A stretch of 64,000 nucleotides of DNA, from NCBI GenBank assembly GCA_963575745.1, contig CAUYUJ010014560.1, positions 593,328-657,327 of the forward strand. The letters run 5' to 3'. Positions within the stretch are counted from its first letter, which is position 1; each line of letters starts with the position of its first letter. The position numbers and the translations under genes are program-made. The notes below the pieces were generated by a model. The model had not been told where the DNA came from, did no database searches, and worked only from the letters and a program-made list of their open reading frames with translations. This document shows positions 40,231-49,559 of the stretch, in pieces. Origin of the DNA: Prorocentrum cordatum (taxonomy: Eukaryota; Sar; Dinophyceae; Prorocentrales; Prorocentraceae).

Positions 40231-41535
40231 TCACGTGACCTTGTCACCAAAGGGAACAGCACGCCAAAGCTGGGCACTTTCCTTGGCATTATACAGAGAA
40301 ATCGACGGGGAAGTGAGAGCAAGCCAAACCACCGAAGCCCGCTGTAAGGCTGGCGCAACAGACGGTCTCCACATGGGGTCCCCGAGGATAACCAATCGCG
40401 CCTGGAGAGAACACCCACGGTGCCTAGGGGGGTGCGGGGATAAAAGAACCCGTTGAGCCACTTGGAGCTCGCCTTGACTCATCCCCGCCACCACCGATCC
40501 AAAACTGGCCGCAGGTAGAACTCCACAAGTGTAGATTTTCCATATTCGCCCTTTTTGACGGGGGAGGGCCGAACGATATCTCATCAAAACTGTGTGTCTC
40601 TTCCTCATGTCGGAGAACCTTTGTCTTCTTTTCCAGAGACCCTGTTTGGTACATCGTGACTGACCTGGTGCAAAATCCGTGCCGAGAGAGACCACGCTGT
40701 TCGTGACCATCCCAGCCAGCTGCCCTAGGTGCCGAGCAATCTTCTGGGCGAAGGCGCGGTTGCTGGCAGAGGTGCTGACCTTGTCGGGCTGAATGCCGAC
40801 GCGCAAATCGTCCCTAAACAGGGCGTGCAAGCATGCCGCGGCCTGCGTGATATTGGCAAGGACCTCTTGTTCCGATCCCGACGCTGTGACACTACCATCG
40901 TCCACGTACGACGACACATCGACGCTGGGGTTATCTTCAACAAACTTGTCAAACGCTTCGATGCTGTCAACTCTAACCATGATATCGTTGAAGATATCTC
41001 CCGCGGGAAGACCAGAACGGGCGAAATAAGGCTGGGCCCCGTACTGGGCCCCCAAACGGAGCAAACGGGGGCCCCTCCAGTAGTTAAACGCCGTTTTAAC
41101 AATCACCCCATTGATGCCATAACGTATCGCCCTGTCCTTAAGGAGGGCCAAATCGAAAGACTCGTAGTACTTCGTCCCGTCCCAAATGATACCCCCCGTT
41201 TCATGAGACTCGTAATGGGCCATCTCGGCCTGAACGGCCTGGTGCCAAACAGCATTCTCAGCACTACGACCAGGGCCGAACGCCCAGTAGCTTTGAGGGT
41301 AGTTCGTATTGACATCCAAAATCAAAGGTCTCCGCAAACGCTCCCAGACGCGGACAGGGCCAGCACACAGCAAAATCGGGCGGAGGCCTCCCTTGGGTTT
41401 TTCCAACAACGGGAACAGGAGCCAGAAAAGTTGTTTCGGAAAAAGGCCCAGGGACTCGATCGCTTGGATTGGAGGAGAAGAGAGGCAGGAGGAGGAGGAG
41501 GAGGAGGAGGAGGGACGAGGAGAACGACGCCACAT
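40231..41535 (-). CDS. Reverse transcriptase domain
   Basis: 434-codon frame. Poly-Ser from TCC codons at residues 9-16, then RT blocks: fingers KPKGGLRPILLCAGPVRVWE (46-65), motif A ESFDLALL with catalytic Asp128, motif B SGLPAGDIFND (174-184), motif C YVDD (210-213) with both catalytic Asp, and motif D with VGIQPDKV (246-253). The frame then runs through a basic thumb-like segment and stops at TGA 40231. Reading resumes in the same frame to 39859, adding GREVHLGYTSPAMLAHMLQL and similar. It copies element RNA into DNA in target-primed retrotransposition. The catalytic residues are intact. The start codon choice is arbitrary. Confidence 0.85.
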   Translation of the reverse strand: MWRRSPRPSSSSSSSSCLSSPPIQAIESLGLFPKQLFWLLFPLLEKPKGGLRPILLCAGPVRVWERLRRPLILDVNTNYPQSYWAFGPGRSAENAVWHQAVQAEMAHYESHETGGIIWDGTKYYESFDLALLKDRAIRYGINGVIVKTAFNYWRGPRLLRLGAQYGAQPYFARSGLPAGDIFNDIMVRVDSIEAFDKFVEDNPSVDVSSYVDDGSVTASGSEQEVLANITQAAACLHALFRDDLRVGIQPDKVSTSASNRAFAQKIARHLGQLAGMVTNSVVSLGTDFAPGQSRCTKQGLWKRRQRFSDMRKRHTVLMRYRSALPRQKGRIWKIYTCGVLPAASFGSVVAGMSQGELQVAQRVLLSPHPPRHRGCSLQARLVILGDPMWRPSVAPALQRASVVWLALTSPSISLYNAKESAQLWRAVPFGDKVT

Positions 41536-41539
41536 CCTG

Positions 41540-42040
41540 CTCCGGCAGAAGATCCACGGACGGCTTCGGCACGGCCACTGCCTGGCGGGCGAGGCACAGG
41601 GCCGAACTCGGCGCCATGCGCCCTGCGCCCAACTGCGTCTGATTCTCTCCCTGGCTCAGGGGCCCAAGAAGGACGCAAGCGCCCGGCCACGTACACGAAC
41701 CTGATCGGACAAGAACGAGAAACGCCGATTTTGTCCATTGGGCTCGTGGGGAGTAAGAGAAGACATGGATGATGGCGACAACAAGGCGGCGGATGTCGAG
41801 GATGGCAGCGTGGATGACGGGAAAGGCAGCGAGGGGAGAAGAAGGACAACGAGTAGGAAGACAAACATGAGGACGATGAAGAAGAGATGGAGGACGAGTA
41901 CGAGAAGGAACAAAGCGGAAGAAGAGAAAAAGAAAGAGGATAAGAAACCACGAACCGCCAAGCGCTTGAGGCGTGTCAGTGGCAGTGTGCCGACCCATCG
42001 GCCACGAATTCTTAGTCTTACAATCAAATGTCCAAAACCC
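41540..42040. other. Unassigned DNA upstream of the retroelement
   Basis: Likely contains the 5' part of the element, but minus frames disagree (41264-41998 versus 41322-41951). A GAAG-rich patch lies at 41850-41940. Confidence 0.4.
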
Positions 42041-42144
42041 TTACCCTTCACTTATTACACTCCGTTTCGGGGACTTCCTCATCCCAAATTCCCATATGTG
42101 ATTCTCCGGCCTCTCGACTTCCACCACAAATACCACCACGGCGA

Positions 42145-42700
42145 CTTTGGCCATCCAGCTTGGCATCGCCGGGGGCGAGAAAGTCGAGCCGCTGCACGTC
42201 TACTTCTACGAGTGGCATCAGCACGTCGATTACTTGATAAACATACGCAGCATCAACTTCACGCTGCATTAGGATCACTACATGAACACCACAGCACCCA
42301 AGAACCACCTCGGCAACCACATCAAGCTCCAACCATGGCGACATCATGCAGAGCAGCCGCGAACGGATCGGGATCGGCGACATCACCGTGGAGATCAACA
42401 TCGAACCGCCCATGACCCAGAGCTACAACACCGAGACCCGCTACATCAGCCGTCGGTGCAGGGCTCGACCGCTGGAGAAACCACAACTGGATGGACCAAT
42501 GGGCCGACAACCACCCGGACAAATGCTGGAGCCAAAACCTCCACGGCGAGGGCAACTACCAGGACGGCAAGGGGAGGAATGACCACCACGTTCCCACCAG
42601 CAACAACCAGAAGGGCAAGGGCAAATACAACAAAGGCAAAGGCAATACGTTTAGATACAGATTCGATGGAAACGTGGGGAACCATGACTTCCCTGAATAT
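42145..42700 (+). pseudogene. Broken coding remnant with GKGK tail
   Basis: Three plus frames in series each look coding: IQLGIAGGEKVEPLHVYFYE with WHQHVDYLINIRSINFTLH, ending in TAG near 42271; then RERIGIGDITVEINIEPPMT with SYNTETRYISR; then, one base shifted at about 42450, WADNHPDKCWSQNLHGEGNY followed by KGKGKYNKGKGN. The short distances rule out ordinary introns, so frameshifts and a stop are the better reading. Could be a retroelement gag-like or a cellular relic; the minus strand is also open at 42048-42413. Confidence 0.4.
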
Positions 42701-42835
42701 GTTCGAAAGTGTTCGGGGCGTGATTGTCGACGATGTTCGAAATATGTTCGGTTACATGTTCGGGGCATGGTCGTTCAACGAAGTCAATCTATGGTGACTG
42801 AATATGTCCGGAAGATGTTCGGAAATCGTGGCGGC
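42690..42835. repeat. ATGTTCGG short repeat
   Basis: ATGTTCGGAAA/ATGTTCGGGG recurs about seven times with 13-25-bp spacing, similar in kind to CCGAACAT at 13.08-13.2 kb. 42840-43080 is unassigned. Confidence 0.6.
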
Positions 42836-43080
42836 GCCAGCTGATGTGTCATTATCGAAGAGTTCGCCCAACGCGAACACGTGAAGCATGCTGGAACTTA
42901 GCGCGGTCCCCCGGAGAGAGAAAAGCGAGGGAAGGCTGAAGGAGAAGGAGAAAGGCTTCGAGGAGAAGGAGGAAGACGAGGCGAGCACAAATCACATCCG
43001 ATGGCGAGAAGAAGAGTTCCCACCGGGTCGCCCCCACCGGATTCGCCTCCATAGTTTGGGTTCGCTCCTTGGCCCGAGGC

Positions 43081-43330
43081 CCTAGGCCCTGAACCTACGG
43101 CCCCAAGCCCCAAGCCCTAGGCCCTGGGCCTTACGCCTGCGGCAATAGACATACCCAGTGGCCCGACCCAAACAAGGCAGACCCAGACCCCTCTAAACGA
43201 AGGCCCAAAGGCCTTGGCCGCTCGCCCCCCGTAGTGGGTTCGCCCCCAGTGCCTGAAAGCGTGGTTCGCCCCAGGCCCCCTCCTATGGCAGCATGCCCAT
43301 GGGGTTCGCCCCCTTCGCCCCTCTGCCCGG
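43081..43330. repeat. Duplicated block, copy 1 (CCCTAGG, TTCGCCCC)
   Basis: GGCCCTAGGCC-type repeats, then GTGGTTCGCCCCAGGCCCCC and GGGGTTCGCCCCCTTCGCCC. The same order, diverged, is found at 45185-45470, each directly before an array of the 42-bp satellite. Confidence 0.7.
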
Positions 43331-43333
43331 GGG

Positions 43334-44210
43334 GGAGGGCCACTGTTCGGCCTGCGCGCGAAGCGCGCTGAACTGTGCACACCGCGCACACGGCGCGCGA
43401 AGCGCGCCGAAATAATTGTGCAACGCGCCCGATTTCGCGCGCGAGGTGCGCCGGGTGACAGCGTGGACACCTGGGCGCGCCAGGCGCGCTGAACTGTCTA
43501 CAGCGTTTTACATTTCGGCGCGCGAAGCGTGCCGAACGGTTTGCAGCGTTTACACTTCGGCGCGCGAAGCGCGCCGATCGGTCTATTGCGTTTACACTTC
43601 GGCGCGCGGGGCGCGCCGAGCGGTTCACAGCGTTTGCATTTCGGCACGCGAAGCGCGCCAAGCGGTTTACGGCGTTTACACTTCGGCGCACGGAGCGCGC
43701 CGAGCGGTTCACAGCGTTGCACTTCGGCACGCGAAGCGCGCTGAACTATTTACACCGCATACACCGCGCGCGAAGCGCGCCGAATAGTTCTGCGCCGCGC
43801 CCGATTTCGCGCGCGATGTGCGCTGGATGACAGCGTGGGCACCTGGGCGCGCCAGGCGCGCTGAACGCTCTACAGCGCATGCACTTCGGCGCGCGAAGCG
43901 CGCCGAACGGTTTACAGCGTTTACACTCGGATAACTGCGTTTGCACTTCGGCACGCGGGGCGCGCTGAACGGCAGCGGCCGGCAGCGCGCGCAACTCGGC
44001 CAGCGGAGCTCGCCGAACGGTTCGCGGCGTTTACACTTCGGCGCACAAAGCGCGCTGAACGGTTCACAGCGCGCACAACTTCGGCGCGCGAAGCGCGCTG
44101 AACGGTTTGCAGCGTTTACACGTCGGCGCGCGAGGCGCGTCGAACGGTTCACGGCGCTTACACTTCGGCGCGCGAAGCACGCGATGCATTTTACAATGCA
44201 TGCACGTCGG
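43334..44210. repeat. 42-bp palindromic satellite, array 1
   Basis: Core GGCGCGCGAAGCGCGCC (hairpin with CGAAG loop) plus GAACGGTTTACAGCGTTTAC. TTCGGC sites at 43514, 43556, 43598, 43640, 43682 and 43723 give an exact 42-bp period. A longer variant block is itself repeated at about 43350-43500 and 43740-43890. Because 42 is 14 codons, several frames stay open on both strands, with 14-residue repeats such as FGARSAPNGLQRLH; none is taken as a gene. Confidence 0.9.
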
Positions 44211-44214
44211 CGCC

Positions 44215-44520
44215 CGAAGCGCGCGCGCCCCGTCGGCCCTGCGGGCCCTGCGGGGGCAAGTGGGATCTGCGACGCCAGTTGGGCCCGTGGGGCTGGTGGC
44301 GCCTGTCGGACCAGTGGGGCCCGTGGATCCTGTTGGAACTGTGAGACCTGCAAGATCTCCAGGCCCCGTGGGGCCCTGCGGGGCACGCAGGACCTGCGGG
44401 GCCTATGGGCGTGCGGGACCTGCGGCACCAGTGGGCCCTGCGATGCCAGTGGGACCACATGGGACCTGCGACACCTGCGGGACCTGTGGCGGACCTGCGG
44501 GTGCTTCGGATCCACGCGGT
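44215..44520. repeat. Collagen-like GGNCCNGT repeat
   Basis: Degenerate GGGACCTGCGGCACC/GGGGCCCGTGG units. One plus frame reads [20 protein letters not shown]; a minus frame reads [15 protein letters not shown]. It could be a decayed collagen-like coding segment or simple repeat; both strands are open. Confidence 0.5.
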
Positions 44521-44619
44521 AGGGCCTCGCGCCGAAGCCGGTGCCGCGGGGCCGCGCCGCCTGGTGCCGTGCCGCCTGGTGCCGCGCCGCCTGGGGCCGC
44601 CCTGGGGCCGCCCTGGGGC

Positions 44620-45120
44620 TCGCCTCATAGCTCACCCATAGGACTCGCCCCCATAGCTTCGGGTTCGCCTCATAGGTTCGCCCTCGCAGGGTTCGCCCCC
44701 GCAGGGCCCCCCCCCGTAGCTTCGGGTTCGCCCCCAGAGGGTTCGCTCGCATAGGGTTCGCCGCCACGCGGTTCCCCACCCAGGGGCTCGCCCCCACAGG
44801 GCACGCCCCCATATTCGCCTGCATCGGGCTCGCTCCCATAAAGTTCGCCCCAGTGGAGGGGTCGCCCCCCGGAGGGTTCGCCACCGTAGGGTTCGCCACC
44901 ATAGGGCTGCCCCCCCCGCCACCACGCGCCCTCCCTAGGGCCTGCCATATGCCATTGGGCGAACCCCATAAGCCATAGGCTTCGCTGGCATATGGCATAG
45001 GGTTCGCATCCGTAGGGTTCGCCCCTGAAGCTTCGGCCCCGCAGGGCTTGCCCCCAGAGCGTTCGCCTCTATAGGGCTCGCTCCAACAAGTGCGCACAAT
45101 GCCGAGGGTTCGCCCCTGGC
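44620..45120. repeat. ~15-bp GGTTCGCCCCCATAG repeat
   Basis: GGGTTCGCCCCCRYAG recurs with 15-24-bp spacing, encoding on the minus strand GGEPYGGEPSGGRP-type repeats in one frame and MRANPLGANP in another. The TTCGCCCC unit is shared with the flanking duplicated blocks. Confidence 0.75.
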
Positions 45121-45184
45121 GGGTTTGCCGCAGGAGGGTTAGTCCACGTAGGGTTTGCTCCCGCAGGATTCGCTTCCATATTTT

Positions 45185-45470
45185 CGGATCGCTCCTAGGT
45201 CCTAGGTCCCATGCCTAGGCCCCAAGCCCGCGGCCCAGCGGGTCAGGGCCTGGACCTAGGCCCTAGGCCTGCGGCAAGCCCCAAGCGCCAAGGGTCCGCG
45301 CCCTACCTGGTGGCCCTGCCCCAAAGACCCCAAGGTCTTCTATGTTCGCCCCCGCGAGATGGTTCGCCCCTATAGTGCTCAAAGCCGCGGTTCGCCCCGG
45401 GCCCCCTCCTACTGCGACGGCGGCGGCACGCCCGCGGGGTTCGCCCCCTTCGCCCCCGTGCCCCGGGGGC
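45185..45470. repeat. Duplicated block, copy 2
   Basis: CCTAGGTCCTAGG-type sequence, AGGCCTGCGGCAAG, then CGCGGTTCGCCCCGGGCCCC and GGGGTTCGCCCCCTTCGCCC. Paralogue of 43081-43330, about 2.1 kb away. Confidence 0.7.
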
Positions 45471-45830
45471 CATCGCGGGCGAAGCGCGCCCAAAAGTTGA
45501 CCGCGTTTACGCTTCGGCGCGCGAAGCGCGCCGACCGGATTGCAGCGCGCGCGCTTCCGCCCGCGCAGCGCGCCGAATGGCTCGCAACGGGCGCGCTGCT
45601 GCGCGGGGGGCGCGCCGGGTGGTTGACGGCGCGCGCGCTTCAGCGCGCGAAGCGAACTGAACGGATTGTACGGCGTTTACAATTTGGCGCGCGAAGCGCG
45701 CTGCAATTCGCACTGATTGCACGTCGGCGCGCGAAGCGCGCCGAACGGATTACTGCGTTTACACTTCGGCGCGCGGAGCGCGGTCTGAAGCGCTTGCACT
45801 TCGGCACGCGAAGCGCGCAGAAAGGAGAAC
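45471..45830. repeat. 42-bp palindromic satellite, array 2
   Basis: Same satellite as 43334-44210: sites at about 45513, 45555, 45597, 45639, 45683, 45723, 45765 and 45800, mostly 42 bp apart. More diverged at the nucleotide level. Confidence 0.85.
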
Positions 45831-45949
45831 AACTGCTCGCGATGATGACTCGCTGGGGTAATAAAATCGGGGCCCAGGCGGGATGATAAGCCTTTTCCCG
45901 GAGATCCCAGCGACGAAGATGATGGCGATGGTGATGGCCAAGATGGCCC

Positions 45950-46667
45950 CACACGTCCATGGGCATATTGAGAGCTCCACGGGGGTCCTTTCCATGGGAA
46001 TCCGATGAACAGCCGCAAGACCCCTTAAGATATCCATGGGATCCCATTTGACATGCATGGGATTCCGCGGGACATACATAGACGCCCGCTTGTAACCCAA
46101 TGGATTCCCGAATATGCTCTTGGGGATCCTCAGGCACTCGATGGGGATCTTCAAGACATCAATAGAAACCCATGGATATCGATGGGGCCCCGTAGGACAA
46201 CCATAGGAATCCAAAAGACCTGCATTGGACTCCTTGAAATTTCCATTGGGTTCCGTGGGAAATCCACATCGGAATCCCACGGCAATCCATAGGTTTCTTC
46301 TTCTGATATCCATGGGAACCCTCAGGACATCCATTGGATTCCTGGGGGCGTCCATGGGGTTCTTCAGGCAACCCAAAAGAATCCGATGAACATCCTTAAG
46401 ATGCCTTGCGACACCCATCGGAATCCCAAGGAGATCGATTGATTATTTGGAAATTCCTTATGACATCCATGGGTTCCAAATGATCATTGGGATTCATATG
46501 GGAATCTATCATGTGCCTTGGGGGCTCCATAAGATTCCATCGGCAACGCGTGGGGCTCCTTCGGGGAATCATCGGAATCCCATGGCAGTCCGCTGGGTGC
46601 CTTCAGACATCCACAGTATTCCAGAATAGTTCCATCGCATTCCTCTGGCAATCAATGCGGTTCCGTA

Positions 46668-46712
<45 letters not shown>

Positions 46713-46970
46713 CGAACCCGGCGGGGACGCATGGGATTCCTCCGGCTGTCGATTGGGGTCATATTTCATTTGGTGTATTCCGATGAAAAATGAGGCCCTT
46801 TGCTAAATTCATGGGAATCTTAAGGGCATCCATCGGATTCCTGAAGATATCCTTAGGAACCAAAAGACAATCACTTGGATGTCTGAAGAGACCCATGAAA
46901 GCACTTTGGACCGCCATCGGATTCCTTAGGGAACACATGAGAGTTCAATGGCAGTGCATGGGAGCTCTTG
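45950..46970. repeat. 21-bp minisatellite, block 1
   Basis: Degenerate GGACATCCATSGGRTTCCT units with 21-bp register (clear at 46190-46380). Gives heptad-like frames such as RNPMDVL on the minus strand and IGFLRTS on the plus. A (TA)n run interrupts at 46672-46712. Confidence 0.85.
46672..46712. repeat. (TA)n microsatellite
   Basis: Pure TA with one TGTA interruption inside the 21-bp minisatellite. Confidence 0.95.
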
Positions 46971-46984
46971 AAGATTATGGCGAC

Positions 46985-47380
46985 GATGATGACGACCGAT
47001 GGTTCGTCGCCCTTACGGGTTTTGGTGCTCGGCGGGAATTGCTCTCAAGAGCTTGCCTGAGAGCTCGAAGTCTTTGGCGCGCAACCTCAAACCACTCGCC
47101 AATGCAGGCTCGGCGCCCTTGGGGGCCGCCCATGCACGGGGGGCGCTGCGCGCGCGCTTGTGCTGCAGCCTGTGCCTCCTCGAGACTGCCGCAATTGGGC
47201 TCTGGCGCCGTCGGGTCACTCGGCGGCTCGGCCTTGCCCTTGCTCCTGGCCTTGGCCCGGGCAGCGGCGGAGCGGTCGCCTCTCGCGCCCTGCTGCCGCC
47301 GGGCCCGCCCATTGGCCCGAGCGCGCGCCAGGGCGACGCCGATAAGCGGCTGGCGCCCCATCGCCCCGGATCTCCTGTGA
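46985..47380 (-). CDS. Weak hypothetical Ala/Arg-rich segment
   Basis: Minus frame with CGSLEEAQAAAQARAQ and IGEWFEVARQRLRALRQALE, helix-like and rich in Ala, Arg and Gln. The plus strand is also open over the same bases. 47381-47925 beyond it is unassigned. Confidence 0.25.
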
Positions 47381-47925
47381 GGTTGGGCGGGGCCAACTGC
47401 CCCGTGAACCGTGCCCACCCGTGAACCGCCCCCGCGAACCGCTGTTCGGGAACGCGTTCCCGATTTTTTGGAATGCTATATCCGCGCGAGACGCCTGCGT
47501 TCACAGCTTCATCCATCTATCGAAGAAGAACCCCCTGGTACGTGGGGGGCATTTGTGAAATCACCGAAGTCTGTGGCGGGGTGCCAGTTGTTTCCAACAA
47601 ACCAAGCGCATCAGCTTTGGAGCGATCGCGCCCGCGCGCGGGCGCTGAAACGCGCGCGCGCCTGTCAATCCAACATGGGAAAACGCAAGTCCGCGGGCGC
47701 CGATGCGCTGCCGCGCCCACGCAACCCCCATGGAGAAGCCGCAGAAACATTCGCGCGACAGGCCATGAGCACAGCGCGCGCCCACGCACGATGCCACGTG
47801 CACTGATGCAGGGGGCCGATGCATTGTTATGCGAGTAAATCAGCTGACAACGGTGTTACGCGGATCCGCTGCGCAGGCGCGGCGCAAAGCGCGCGCTTTG
47901 CGTTTCGCGTGCACGTGCTTTCTCT

Positions 47926-48025
47926 NNNNNNNNNNNNNNNNNNNNNNNNNNNNNNNNNNNNNNNNNNNNNNNNNNNNNNNNNNNNNNNNNNNNNNNNNNN
48001 NNNNNNNNNNNNNNNNNNNNNNNNN
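47926..48025. other. Assembly gap of 100 N
   Basis: Exactly 100 N, with CT repeat on its right edge. Confidence 0.99.
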
Positions 48026-48095
48026 TCTCTCTCTCTCTTTTTCTCGCCCCTCCCCCCCCCCCACACACACACACACGCACACACGCACACACACA

Positions 48096-48128
<33 letters not shown>

Positions 48129-48150
48129 CACCCCACACACACCCACCCCA
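48026..48150. repeat. (CT)n and (CA)n tract beside the gap
   Basis: TCTCTC followed by CACACA runs and C-tracts. The simple sequence probably caused the gap. 48150-48670 beyond it has GC-rich frames but nothing recognised. Confidence 0.9.
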
Positions 48151-48679
48151 CCCCCGCGCTCCGCTGATTGCTCGCGCCCCCGAGTCTCCCAAAGCCCAGC
48201 TCCCCTCGCGGGCGGCGCGCCGCGTGCGCGATGGAGCACGGGGCAGCGCGAACGGGTGCCTTCGCTGGACATCGGGGCACGAAGCGCGTCGGGGGTGCGC
48301 CGCGTTTGCCGCGGAGTCTGCGCGAGGGCGCTGCCGCTGCGGCCGTCGGCGGGGCCCCCGCGAGGCCGCGATGCTTCGGGCGGGTGCGCCAAAATGGGCA
48401 CCCGTCTGCGCGCGCGCTGCCCCGGGGGCCTTCAGCGGGGCCCCCATTCATGGGCCAGCGATGGTCGGGGCGCCCGACATTTCGCAAACCATAGCTGCGT
48501 GCGCATGGAAGCAAATCGGACACTACTGCGCATGCAATGTTCGTCCATATTATGGCGCCAAATCACGGGCGCAGCTCAGTCGCTCAAATCTCGAACCCCA
48601 ATGGCCGCACAGCGATTCGTGGGGGTGGTTTACGGGGCAATTGTCGCGGGGGTGGTTTACTGAGTAGTTAGCCCCCCCC

Positions 48680-49215
48680 CTACGAGGCGCGCTCGACCCG
48701 CCCCGTCGCCCAAAGCCCGCGTGTCCAGCAATCCGCCTGGGACATCTTGTCGCTGCTCGCAGGGGATTCCTCGCCGGGGCCGATGGCGCCGAGCTTTCGG
48801 AAGATCTTCGTCGCGGTGGCCTGTTTGGCGCTCTCGGGCGGCTGCCTGAGGGCGTCGCGGCACTCGACGGCCGCGCCCGCGCCCTGCTCGGACACCCTGG
48901 GGCAGGTGTAATGCGCGGGGGCCTCGGAGCGCACCGCGATCAGCAGGTGCTCGGCCCTCTCGATTCTCTCGGCCCAGCGCCCCTGCCCCTCGGGCTGCCG
49001 GGCGGCGGGCTCGCCCTCGCCCTTGTCCTCTCGAGCCCGGGCGACGGCCGCTACGGGCGCGACCGCAAGAGCGTGCTCGGGAACGCCCGCGCGCGCCTCA
49101 ATCTCGCCGAGCAGCGCGTTCACCGCGCCCCGCTCGAGGGCATCGCTCTTCCCGGTCCGCTCGCAGCTCATGATCGCGCGCTGCTTGGCGAGCTCGGCGC
49201 GCCGAAATGCCCTGC
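48680..49215 (-). CDS. Hypothetical protein segment, ~175 codons
   Basis: Minus frame with consistent protein-like composition: ELAKQRAIMSCERTGKSDAL, a helical stretch with NALLGEIEARAGVPEHALAV, RWAERIERAEHLLIAVRSEA, a Cys-containing ECRDALRQPPESAKQATATK and IFRKLGAIGPGEESPASSDK. No known domain is seen. The frame extends upstream into the GCATCGGCGA repeat, where the Arg/Ala/Asp repeats suggest non-coding sequence, so the true start is after about 49215. The end at 48680 may also be intron. Confidence 0.4.
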
Positions 49216-49254
49216 CCGGGGCCCCCTGGATGGGGCCCCTCTGAGTTGCGGACG

Positions 49255-49400
49255 GAAGATCGCGCAATATCGTCGACGCATCGGCGACGCATCGGCCGCG
49301 CGTCGGCCATGCGTCGGCGACGTCGGCGACGCGTCGGCGGCGCCAGCGCGGAGAAAGACGGGCTCCACATCGAAGCGCGTCGGCGATGCGTCGGCGAAGC
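49255..49400. repeat. GCATCGGCGAC module, copy 3
   Basis: GACGCATCGGCGACGCRTCGG repeats, then a segment with CGGGCTCCACATCGAAGCGC; the same module order as in the 19.7- and 20.55-kb copies, about 29 kb away. Confidence 0.65.
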
Positions 49401-49559
49401 GACCCCCCGACCCCATCTACTCGGATCCCATCTGGGAGGCCTAAACCTGCAAATGCGCCCATCTAATTTGGCCGGCCGTGGGAACTCGCGGCCCTGCTCG
49501 ACCGCGGCCCGCGGGGCCGCCTTCGGCAACCCAAGATTCCAATGGGGGGATCAATTGGG

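Larger units (their letters stand above)
38438..41535 (-). mobile_element. Degraded LINE-type retroelement (RT + RNase H)
   Basis: On the minus strand the same element encodes, in order, a reverse transcriptase, a thumb/linker region, a Cys/His knuckle, an RNase H and a C-terminal Cys motif. Breaks: one in-frame TGA at 40231-40233, a one-base shift near 39920 and another at a C6 run (39675-39680). Two of the breaks sit in or beside homopolymers, so some may be sequencing errors. No LTR and no integrase were seen. The 5' end is not defined; upstream frames to 41998 are uncertain. A (TCC)9-type tract lies inside the coding region at about 41488-41515. Confidence 0.8.

Noticed and set aside
43709-45097. 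A 462-codon minus frame that looks like a repeat protein
   Set aside because: Its 14- and 5-residue repeats follow directly from 42-bp and 15-bp DNA periods, and other frames on both strands give equally regular repeats.
46985-47420. Plus-strand frame opposite the weak minus ORF
   Set aside because: Leu/Arg/Ala-rich composition typical of antisense reading. Neither strand is secure; the minus strand was kept only at low confidence.
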